A DNA stretch of 64,000 bases from Tetrapyrgos nigripes (lineage: Eukaryota > Basidiomycota > Agaricomycetes > Agaricales > Campanellaceae), in the NCBI GenBank assembly GCA_013368315.1, contig JAACJM010000297.1:1-64000 (forward strand). Direction: 5' to 3'. Every line of letters begins with the position of its first letter. Within the stretch, counting starts at the first letter, position 1. Shown here piece by piece: positions 23,540-33,211 of the stretch. The position numbers were made by a program, and so were the translations under genes. Under the pieces are notes generated by a model. The model saw nothing but the letters and a program-made list of their open reading frames with translations, searched no databases and was not told the DNA's origin.

Positions 23540-24057
23540 TGTAACCGGTATACTGATAAGGCTCAATTTGTAAATGTGGACGTGGAACTTTGAAGAAGCG
23601 TGCTTCTGAGTGGCAACGGGCCAAAGGTTTTTGACAGCGTTTGAACAGGTGTCATGTGACCTCAAAGAACCTCTCTGCTGCCAACGCGAACACGAACACG
23701 TACTACAACCATAGATCAGTAAGTCCCATTTACAGCCCAAATCTCTTGAGTAGTGAACTGTGGATGTTGACTTGATAGCTCTGCTCTGTTCTCAATCCTG
23801 GGCATGTCCTGTGAGCATCTATGTTGACCTCACAGTTCACTACTCTTCTCCTACTTGCCACATGCAGCATGCTGATATTTTCTCTTCTAGGATCCACAAG
23901 GCTCGTGATAATAAAGGTATGTGTTTTCTTTCATTCTCTTATATGCTTATTTTAATGTTTTATTTAGACCGGTTCCCAGTTTTCTTGGACTCAGCATCCT
24001 TGCTCAGTCCCCACCCACTCATGATAAGAAAGGTACGCGTTTTTTTACTTCCCCGGT
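23540..24057. promoter_or_regulatory. Divergent promoter region with a 15-bp inverted repeat
   Basis: This gap separates the minus-strand gene (start 23539) and the TET/JBP-like gene (start 24058). GAGTAGTGAACTGTG (23748-23762) is exactly inverted at 23831-23845 with 68 bp between. GT-AG-like signals near 23924-23966 (GTATGT...TTTAG) and a GTACGC at 24032 suggest short 5'-untranslated introns on the plus side. The inverted repeat could bind a dimeric regulator shared by both genes. Confidence 0.45.
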
Positions 24058-25707
24058 ATGTCTTACGCTGCTTCCATCCAGACCCGGTCTGGGAATGTAT
24101 TCGCCATGTGGGACGGCGGTTATATTCAACCACCTATGCCTTTCAACTTTGACCCAGCCACGCTGCTTCATGGGGAGCCTCACCCCTCAGAATTAGATGA
24201 GGTTCAGGACAACCCACCCCTCGATGCCGCACACGCCCTCTCCTCAGATGAATTGGATCCTGAGACAGAGGAATCGGACGCGACATCAGAGTCCAAGCCA
24301 TCTGCATCAACCCCAAGAACTGGTAAATGCAAGAGAAGGACTCGTCGTTCCAAGCCCAAGAAAGCCGGATCAAACTTACCAGAAGCTACTGTCTCTAACA
24401 TGTCCAAAAAGTCGACCATCCGCTCCCATGTCTCAAGATCGAAACAGAGGTCTCTCGCATCTCCAAGCTCGTATCAGCCCTGCAGCCCCGCTGGCCAAAA
24501 AATGCTGAAGAGTGTCAAAACCGAGGTTCTAAACAGTTATAGTATAGGCGGAATGGTAAATTCAACATTGGGCTATATTGGTCAGGCAAATGGTATTGAG
24601 GGATTGAAGAATGAAGTCTGGACAATGGAGCAGCTCTGTGGAGAGGGAGGTCTAGGTTTTACTCTAGTGCAAGTGAAAAGGCAAGTTTTATCCTTTACTT
24701 TTACAAATGTCTCAGCTTGCTTATACCGTGCATTTACAAAAGTAACACACCCTGACCACTCCTTGATTCCAACAACATAGTATTTGGATGCTTGGTACCT
24801 CCCCCCCAGGATGTCAAGGAGGCCAATTGGATCAAGGAGGTTGCTGAGCCAGCAGCTAAAGCACTGGAGCGAGAATGCAACCCTAGAGAGGTTGTTAAGC
24901 AGGGTGGAAAGAAGAAAAGGAAAGGTGTTCTTGTTGTTATGAAGCCAGGGCTTTCGTTTCCACCTGAGCAGGTATTTCATAGACAAGGCACTTATAGAGT
25001 CAAGGTGGATGGTGTTTCTGCTGGGGGTGGTCAAACTGTAAGACCCGACCTTTTTAGTAAAATCAAAATAATAAATGTGCACTTTTGTAAAAGTTCCCCA
25101 AAAGACTGTATCACTCAAAGAAGACTGCTGCTGCATTGAATCGCCTTCAACACGAGCAATGCTTTGTCTGTATGGCTGGACATGCATCCGCTTGCTTTGC
25201 TCATTGGTCCCCAAACCTTTATGAATACTATGGCGAAATAAGGACCAAGTTGAAGACAAACGACCCTTCGTTGGTGTTTACTTTCATGAAATCCGTGTTC
25301 TGTTGTGTCACATACAATTTTGGACCAAAGACAGAATGTATCAGCCACATCGATCACAAGAATTATATTGCTGGATGGTGCGCTATCACTGCCTTCAGAG
25401 ATTTCGACTTTAGGAAAGGAGGGCATATTGTTTTGTGGAAGCTCAAGCTGGATGGACCTTTTTCTTACCCTCAGCTTATCTCGAGCATTGCAACACTGCT
25501 ATCGGCTCTGATGAAACACGTTATTCATTTACACAGTATACTGCAGGAGACCTGTTTCGGTATGTTGAGGATGGATTTAAAATGAGAAGTCAGATGTCTG
25601 ATTTAGAAGTGGAAGAAGCTGAAAAGAGGCAGAAGGATAGGATTAAAGATAACTTAAATAAATACTCTACATTGCAGCAGCTTAGAGAGAGGTACGAAAC
25701 TAAATAG
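24058..25707 (+). pseudogene. TET/JBP-like 2OG-Fe(II) dioxygenase, catalytic deletion
   Basis: Exon 1 (24058 to about 24680) encodes a disordered Ser/Thr/Pro/Lys-rich N-terminus that includes a basic stretch. It is followed by an intron ending at 24780 or 24818; one possible donor is AG|GCAAGT, but phases do not settle the choice. The next exon reads DVKEANWIKEVAEPAAKALE. The intron at 25038-25104 is clear. The catalytic exon reads SVFCCVTYNFGPKTECISHI then DHKN (HxD with His at 25346-25348 and Asp at 25352-25354), GWCAITAFRDFDFRKGGHIV and LWKLKL. It then jumps frame to WTFFLPSAYLEHCNTAIGS (distal His 25496-25498) and ETRYSFTQYTAGDLFRYVED. About 22 bases, the segment where relatives have a VIEFPPG-like strand, are missing at about 25450, so this copy should be inactive. 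Family members oxidise methylated cytosine. Confidence 0.6.
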
Positions 25708-26536
25708 ATGATATGTTGATTTCAAGTTGTTCTTGCTTGATTCTGAGATACATAGGTTCCTCTGAGGAAACTGAGGCGAAGCAAAGATAGATAGAGACAT
25801 ATAGTGTATCTGATCTATCTTCCACATTAAACCAATGACTTGTTTAGTGGAATGAACCATAGATGCATCTATATGATCTATTCCACTCCTATCGGAAGTG
25901 AACTTACAACTTAACTCTGAGTCCGTTCCAAGTCAAATCTTCCTTCTAATCAAATCAAAGATTGGATCAGGCAAACATTGAATGTTCAACAATCAATCTC
26001 AGCTCCTCACGATTAAGTCTGTTTGAAGCATTTTGGAATCATTGTTTCAACTCAAAATGGCTATTCATTGATTTCGACAATGACAACTCAATCTGGCACT
26101 GCAAGATTGAAATATTGTATCAGTTGTGCTTGTTTTCTTTCCATGCTCCGTCTTAGCTCTAATCTACATGGACTTGGAGTGGAGCTTTTGTAAAAGCTAT
26201 CGATTGCTTCTCAGGACCCACGTGCATGTTCAAACATACACAATTTTCCAGCTCCGACGAATCCAACCTCTGCCTTCTACACTCATGTCAACAACTCAAG
26301 CAGACTTTCGTGGATGCTCTCCAAAGCTCATACAGACTGTTGGGCCTTATTTTGCTACTGCTCATCAGAACTTCAAATATTACCTTATTCCCTGTGGTTC
26401 TTCTGCTGGTATTTACTTGGACCAGTGAGTAAGCATTCTTTTTTCACACAAACTTCAGCTCATTTTTCCTCAAGAAAACTGGCCTAAAACCTAGCCCGCC
26501 TCTCCAAACCACAACAGCCTGAGCCAAAAGGTTACC
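25708..26536. other. KDZ-element spacer, no supported gene
   Basis: AT-rich. It contains the best-formed motif copy, AGCTTTTGTAAAAGCT at 26183-26198. Short ORFs between 26220 and 26430 may be exon remnants, but none has a recognisable domain. Confidence 0.35.
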
Positions 26537-27110
26537 ATGAGTCCGAGAAAGACACCATTCTGTCTACTTGGATGTTCAATTGCTCCAACCTTCACCAACA
26601 TTCGGCCTCAGAAGCTCAACCTCTCGTCAGCCCATTTGACTCAGAGCTCAAGGTTGAAGCCAAGACACAGGCTGCTCCCAGAAGGCAGGGCTTCCCAGCG
26701 AATCTGGTCGACACTTCTATTCTCAATCGTGAGGCTCAACCTAACCTCGGCGTCTCGTATCTTCATCTGTTCCTGGCACCTTCAGCCGTTCAGACTCCAC
26801 CCCAGTCTCCCACAAAACCCAGATCCCGAAGCATTAGTCCATCCAAGGCCCAGCTCAACACCACCTCAGCATCAACCCTTACCAGTTCTAGTAAGGGCAA
26901 AGCTGTTGTTTTTGTCATTCATTATCTTGGTGGCATAGATTTCTATAGTTCAAGGTATCTTTCCAAAGTCAGCCCTTTTCTGTGATCTCATACCTTTCTC
27001 AGGGATAGTGCTATTGCTGCGTTCTGGGATTTATTGGATAGAGAGCTTGAGCCTGATATGTGTGCCACTGTTGATCGTTTCCTCATTGAAGAGTTTATTG
27101 CTGCCGTTTG
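26537..27110 (+). CDS. Hypothetical KDZ-element gene, two exons
   Basis: The frame from 26572 reads a Ser/Pro-rich segment (APSAVQTPPQSPTKPRSRSI), then KGKAVVFVIHYLGGIDFYSS. A short intron (GTATCT near 26955 to CTCAG near 27001) joins it to DSAIAAFWDLLDRELEPDM and CATVDRFLIEEFIAAV, ending at TGA near 27108. Function unknown. It could be the N-terminal portion of the downstream transposase transcript or a separate small gene. Confidence 0.35.
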
Positions 27111-27309
27111 AAGTCATCTGTCCTTTCTGCGACACTCCATCTATGTACATCTTAGGTTGTTTTATATCAGCGTTTGTAAAAGTGGTCAGTTATGATCAGA
27201 TGTTTTTGTAAAATAAAGTGGTCTGTATGGCTCACTTTTGTAAAGTCAACAGGTCTTTGTGCTACCTCAGCCCTTGTCATCGGAGTTCCACGTCATCCTC
27301 GCTTAAATT

Positions 27310-28567
27310 CTGTTTCTCACTTGCCTCCATGTTAATGTCCAGGCCAGCAAAGTGTCCCAGAAAAGCTGATATCAATGCACTCAAGGGGATCACTTCCTTA
27401 GCAGCACTTGGAGTCAACTACAATGATCTCAATGACAACATTATCACAGAAGTCTCGCACGTTTCCACTGATGGAAGGAGGGCATACAATGCCATCGAGC
27501 ACGTGTGTATACTGCCATTGAGGCAGATCCGGATTGGTTGGATTTAGGGGATGAGGATTTTCCACAGAGGATGTATCATGGGTTTCTCTACCAAGTTAAG
27601 TTGGGCGAAGGAGAAAGCTATATGCATCGGTGAATTTTATCCTGGTTCTGTGTGGCTTTACCCTAACCTAAACCTATTCAGGACAGACTGATGCGAATCT
27701 TCCTGAAGCATAGAGAGGAATACCTCAACGTTCTGATGATCTTGAAGGGTCGGGGTGATTGTGTACTGGCGACCTGTCCTAGCTACCCAGAAGACCGTGT
27801 ACCAATGGAACCAACATTCCGATGTGTTGACTGTTCCCATGGTGGATTGGTGTGCCAGGACTGCTGCGTGGAGAGTCATCTTTCCAATCTGCTGCACAAC
27901 ATAGAGGTGGGCTTTTAGTTTTTGTAAAAGCGCTCGACAGTCACTTACATTTTTGAAGTTTTGGAATGGGAAATATTTTGAAAAGGTCTCCTTAAAACGG
28001 TTGGGTCTCACCATTCAGCTCGGTCATCCAGATGGGTCAAAATGTGACCTTCCCATGAAAGGCCCCTCCAAATTTGTAGTGTTTCACACCAATGGATGTC
28101 ATTGTGTTCGCCTTAACTACTGTGGATGTGCGAGGTCAAGGTCACTTTCAACCGGCATGCAACATCAAAAATGGGAGCAACTCATGCATGCTCGTTGGTT
28201 TCCCAGGACTCACACAAGACTGGGTACTGCATTTACATTCAAGACGATGACCCAATTTCAAATGTTGAATCTATGTGGAAAGACAATACCTTTCGAGAAG
28301 CTCACAGATAACACTGGTACAAAAATACCTGTGAGTCAATTCTGTACCTCACTCCACCAATGTCTGACCAACAGTACATTCTTGCAGAATCGTTATCCAA
28401 CCTTCCTACAGACTGTTCGACAGTGGAGAAATTTGAGGATGCTTAGGCGTGGTGGTCGAGGAAATGATGGGATAAGGAATATCGAGGAAACGAAGCCTGG
28501 GGAGCTTGGTGTCATTTGTCCAGCTTGTCCAGATCCTAACTGGGACCAGACCCTGCTTGGAAAGAGG
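27310..28567 (+). pseudogene. KDZ transposase, CxC2 cysteine-cluster part
   Basis: Exons read ADPDWLDLGDEDFPQRMYHG (about 27510-27570), MRIFLKHREEYLNVLM, then CVDCSHGGLVCQDCCVESH (27817-27885). After an intron holding a motif copy (about 27908-27957) come WNGKYFEKVSLKRLGLTIQL, VVFHTNGCHCVRLNYCGC, ARWFPRTHTRLGTAFTF, LTDNTGTKIPVS, TVRQWRNLRMLRRGGRGND and ETKPGELGVICPACPDPN. This matches the CxC2 region that precedes the catalytic domain of fungal KDZ transposases (WNG..FE...L..LGL..QLGH, RWFP, CPACP). The following intron starts at GTGAGT 28567, after which gypsy B begins, so the catalytic core is absent. In-frame interruptions suggest decay. Confidence 0.8.
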
Positions 28568-28630
28568 TGAGTCTGAATTCCTACACGACTTTTGTAAAGT
28601 TGATATTCACTTTTACAAAACAAACAGTTT

Positions 28631-28807
28631 TATATCTTCTCACGTTGATAAGTACTTAAGTTCAGCTAGCTACGACTTGTACATCATCATTACTTTTACT
28701 ACCATCTGTCTCTCAACTCACTCTACGTGCCTGTACTTTGCCTCCATGGCAAGAATAAACCCCTGTTTGGATTTACTCAGGCCTTGGGCCCTCGCAAGAC
28801 GCTTACA
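28631..28807 (+). repeat. Gypsy B 5' LTR, 5'-truncated
   Basis: These 177 bp match the last 177 bp of the 3' LTR (39451-39599 joined to 41337-41364) with 14 substitutions and no indel. The first 41 bp of the LTR, present at 39410-39450, are missing. It ends GACGCTTACA. Confidence 0.85.
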
Positions 28808-29149
28808 CTTTTTTAAATCCACGGTATCTTGTTCATAGAGAACTCGAAGTCTCGTACTCGCTCAGAGTATATTTCGCCCCATGCATTTACCTACCCTGTC
28901 ATTAAAAGCTTTCTTTTAATACTACACCTACAGTAGGCTACAATAGCTAGCCTTTTCTTGTACTTATCTCAAGTATAGCTTCCCAACAGCGGAATACACA
29001 GTCTCGAAACATCTCAGACCACCTTGAAAGTTTTGAAAAACTTCCATTCAACAAACAAACCATCTCCCCACCTCTCATACCAATTATGAGTAGTACAACG
29101 ACAACTCAAAATGCATACTCACATACAGGAGTAATGCCGTCTTTGTCTA
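28808..29149 (+). other. Gypsy B leader
   Basis: Untranslated leader between LTR and gag. A primer-binding site could not be identified with confidence directly after the LTR end at 28807. Confidence 0.4.
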
Positions 29150-31155
29150 ATGTTTAATTCTAGTCGACGACAATCCACATCGTCAATTACCAGTCAATCT
29201 AGAATTCCACACCCCACGTCTCAAGCATCAAGGAGAAATATTTCTCAGGATAGCTCAAACACAGCTGATCCATCAAGACTCAATGCTCACTCAACCACCA
29301 ATTCTCTGTTTGATGAACCTAGCTCCTCTATGGGGGGGAAAGTTGCTCAAGACTCTCAAAATCCTGTAGACCCCGAAAACCAACCTGGATCTTCTAATTC
29401 CCAACGCTCTAATCATAATTCCGAGAGTCGCAGCATGGAATTGGAGAATAGCCTTTGCATGAGATATTTCTTACAAAGGCTAAGGAACGAAGATCTTGAA
29501 AATTTGAGTATTACAAATATACCCGATCAACAGATCTTAACAACAATGAGTGGCCAGATTTTCTACGTAAATCAACCTGACTTCTGCATCCCTGTTCCTC
29601 CTGATGATGAAGAACAAATAAACATTCTCAGAGCATTGTATCCGGTACTGTTTTCGGAAGAGGATACAGTAAGGCCTACAACCAAGGCCAAAGGCAAAGA
29701 AAAACAACGAGTTCAGTGACCAGCTAGAACATATGTACCACCTCCAGCACGAGAACGTGCTATTTTCTGTAAAAGCTATAGTACCTGTCACCAGACAGGT
29801 ACTTGTGGATCTCAACCTCCATCCGACGATGAAAATGGATATCAGCCACTGCACAGTCCCAGAGATAACCATACAAGGAAAGATAATCATCCCTGTAAGA
29901 CTGGTAATAATGGTGGAGCACCGCCTTCCAGTTCTGAACCATACGAGGAAAGATAATCATCCCTGTAAGACTGGTAATAATGGTGGAGCACCGCCTTCCA
30001 GTTCTGAACCATCTGGTAGTGATGGTGAGGGATCTGAGCCACCTTTGTCAGACAACGAAAATAATTGTTGGGCTGAGGACAAAGATGATAAGCCAAAACC
30101 TGCAGTATTTGGGCAAACCCACTACTCATCAGCAGATACAACTTTACCTATGACCCTACTCCTCATTCTGAAGAGGAAGTCATGTGAGCTTGCTTCAGGT
30201 CTATTGAAGAGCTCATCATAGGTCAACTATATGGAAAACCCATTGGTGGTAACACCAATGTACAGAAGACTATTCTTCAATCTATTCCCAAACCAGATAC
30301 GTACACTGGTTTAACATCGCAGATCTATGTGGACGTGATGTATGCTACAGCTCCACACGGAAGCGATGCGTGCTTACGCCCGTTGATATACAACGAACCA
30401 ATGCTACTGGTTCATTCTTACGTGGTCCTACTCGTCAATGGTTCAACAACGATGTTGAACATAGCTCTCTTGCAGATAGGATGACCTTCATGCAGGTCAT
30501 TGCTGGACTTTACAGACACTTCATTCACGAAGCCTCACTCTCTAAAATTGGAGAACAATTTGAGTCTGTTACTTACTCACTGAGTAAGGGTATCAAGGGT
30601 GCATTCAGTGCACTTACTCGCTATGCTGAACGCATGCCATCACTGCCAGACATGTACATGTTCAAGAAGTGTTTGCTTTTTATATTACCTGACAACATGC
30701 TTTCTGACTTAACAAAAATCTATCATATTCGAGCAGAGTCATCTACTGTTGATGACATCATGCAAGCAGCATTGGAATGTGAGCATAGTTCTGAGGCTGA
30801 TAAGTATTATCAGTGTGCTCATGAAACTATTAAGTGTGCCAAGAAACACCACTCCTGTTCTCGATCTCAAGAATGGAAATCTCAATATCATAATAATTCA
30901 TGCAGAAAGTCTCATTCGCCGTCGCCTAGACGGCTGCAGAAGGTTGACAGTTGTCAATATACTGTCAAACCATATTCCAAGACTTCAAATCCACAAAATA
31001 ATTGGCGTGGGGGATCAGAATCAAACCCTACAAATGCCAATAGAGGGCAACCAACTACTGGTACTGGGAATTGTACCAATACCTTGCCCAACCATCAGAC
31101 TCAACCCTCTCAGAACTGTCCTGATAGAAATAACGATTCAAGACCAAATAATTGA
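29150..31155 (+). pseudogene. Gypsy B gag
   Basis: The N-terminal part (29150-29719) is Ser/Asn/Gln-rich. A capsid-like domain follows in the frame at 30370 (PTRQWFNNDVEHSSLADRMT, FIHEASLSKIGEQFESV, YMFKKCLLFILPDNM), the W.N...R.F......F pattern of Ty3/Gypsy gag. The tail is basic and Asn/Pro-rich, with Cys and His residues but no clear CCHC knuckle. A TGA at 29717-29719, a 70-bp tandem duplication (29867-30012) that shifts the frame, and further frame changes near 30220-30370 make it non-functional. Confidence 0.75.
29867..30012 (+). repeat. 70-bp tandem duplication in gag B
   Basis: Two almost identical 70-bp copies: the word AGATAATCAT is at 29881 and 29951, and both copies run on through GTTCTGAACCAT. 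Because 70 is not a multiple of three it changes the gag frame. The first copy has ATACAAGG where the second has ATACGAGG, a CpG transition. Confidence 0.9.
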
Positions 31156-31780
31156 TTCTATCTCACGGATACCAAAGGCAACAGGTCAACTCGTATGTAT
31201 CACATTGAAGAGATACAAGAAGACTCACCAGTGCCTAAGAATGGGGATACTACTGAAGCACCTCCTGATGCTTCGAACAGTGATTCTGCACATGAACCAG
31301 ACCCTTGGGGGTGGTTCTCAGTGGTCTAGTGAGGCTGCTGATGATGATTATCTATCTCAAGATAATCAAGACTCAGATAACTCTGAACATATTGTCTTCA
31401 TGCGTGAAGATCCATATGTGCATTTGGAAAGCTCTTCAGAATGCAAAGACCTACCAAGACATGCTGGTATGTGTGAAGTTGACTCTGATTTTGACAATCT
31501 GAATAATGATTCAGAAAACAATATTGACATTCCTGACCTGGAATCAGTTGCTTCCTCAACGGATTATGACTCTGATTGCTCAGATAATGAGCAAAGTGAT
31601 TCAGACAATGTTGATACACTTGATTTTGGTGAATACCTTTGATCGATGGATACATCAAACGATGGAGGTATCGAAGCACACCTCAAGCCTATATCCAAGA
31701 AGGCTCCACGTACTAGTGTATGCCCACACTGTTCCAACAATGAAAATTGTTGTTTGTCTGCATTTGTAGAGTTCAACGGT

Positions 31781-33211
31781 AATAGGCTGGCTAGTGGATA
31801 ATGCTAATAGCTTCGAAGATCGAAGCTAACAACACCAAAAACACACAAACACCAATCCTGCTATATAATGCGAGGTGATCCAAAGTGGCAGAACACTCGT
31901 ATAACTTGTGTAGCTTAAAGGTAAACGGCTCTAGAACTGATTGGGGAACAATAGGGGGTTCAACAATAACAATGGTCACAATTGACAGTCTTCTTGACTT
32001 CGAGATAAACACAATAAGAGGCCAATTGCCTAGATCTTCAATAACACAATGAGGCCAATATGCCTAAGTTCAATAAACACGATATGGGGCCAATATGCCA
32101 ATGCAATCACAACAATCTTTGTCTTAGGGTGAACTAATGTTCGAGTCTTTAAAGTTTTGGGTTTTTGTAGAAATTCCTATTGATATAAAGCTGGCCTGGG
32201 CAAGCGAGAGACCTAATCTTCTCTCGAGAGTTATCCAGAATCTGCAGCAATACACGCGAGTACTAATCTGGTTTTCTAGCTACGAGTACTTCGTCCTTTT
32301 ATACTCTAGAGGTCCTAGAACTGTACAGTAGCTAATATTATTTAAAGTCCACAATATTATATAGTGAAACACGAGAGATTGAATGAAAGTAACTAAGGAG
32401 AGAGATACGCGAACAGTATTTACATGAATCGTCCAATCAGAATATGTACAGAGTCCTCGCGAGAGGGCCAGGGTATATGTAGCACATGCTAGCTTCTTGG
32501 TAATGGAGGTCTAGAGCGGTACTCGTACCAGTAACCTCATTGGGTATCACATGCGAACCTCTTCCAATGCTCGCGAGCGGTCTTTCATAGGTTCCGATAT
32601 CTCCATCCCTACTAGAGTCCTCTAGAGGGCCTCAGTAAGTCTCTAGATCCATCGGAACTATCTTCTTTGGTGTCTTTAGGAGGGGTGAGGTAGATCTTGA
32701 TCATTTGGCAACATCACGACGATCTTAGCTTTAGCTTGAGTAGATCTAACCAGGTTCGCGAACTATCGGAATGTCTCCGGGATACTTCGCGAAGGCACCT
32801 ATCCGAGGTTTCTCCTTGTTATCATTCATCTCCTTTAGTCTTGTATCTTATCTTCTTGAGTCTATGTCACATTGGTAATCCCATGGATCGTGAATAGAGG
32901 TAACGCGTACTTATACTGCTCGCGAGGTGGCTACTCGTGAACAAGTGCCTTGGGTATGTACGTATAAACGTATACGAGCAGTCTAGTACTTGAACATCGA
33001 ACTTAGTAGCTTGAGGGACTTATGTACCATCCTCTCGAGGCTACTTATCCTTATTTCGTATCGCGCTCGCGAACGTTGCCTCTAGAATCACTTTAACTGA
33101 TAGATTGGGCTCGCTTCAGTCCTTATTCCCTAGTAAACAGACACAATATATCCGTATACTTGATATATGTACGCTTTTTAACTCGTTCTAGTCGAGTTTT
33201 TGGCAGGCGTA
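31781..33211. mobile_element. 1.43-kb non-autonomous DNA transposon with 8-bp target duplication
   Basis: Flanked by TCAACGGT at 31773-31780 and 33212-33219. Removing the insert and one flank joins GAGTTCAACGGT to CTTCAAGCCTTC in frame, giving EFNG-LQAFTLFDSGS, the expected protease sequence, so this is a true insertion. The ends AATAGGCTGGC and, inverted, TACGCCTGCC are weakly alike. An 8-bp duplication and a TAGGCTGGC-like start suggest hAT type. No transposase is encoded. It contains six copies of TCGCGA (32457, 32571, 32756, 32787, 32920, 33067) and a 9-bp hairpin TAGCTTCGA/TCGAAGCTA near its left end. Confidence 0.8.

Larger units (their letters stand above)
19071..28630. mobile_element. 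KDZ-type transposon with cargo genes, right end truncated
   Basis: The element is defined by three gene groups and by about 24 copies of CTTTTRYAAAAG or shorter versions found only between 19092 and 28620. It holds a large minus-strand gene (19318-23539), a divergent TET/JBP-like gene (24058-25707), a short unknown unit (26537-27110) and the CxC2 cysteine-cluster part of a KDZ transposase (27310-28567). The catalytic KDZ core that should follow is missing, because gypsy element B starts at 28631. On the left the element cuts gypsy C at about 19070-19090. Exact terminal repeats and target duplication could not be fixed. Published work on fungal KDZ elements reports their linkage to TET/JBP genes, which fits this layout. 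Confidence 0.65.
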
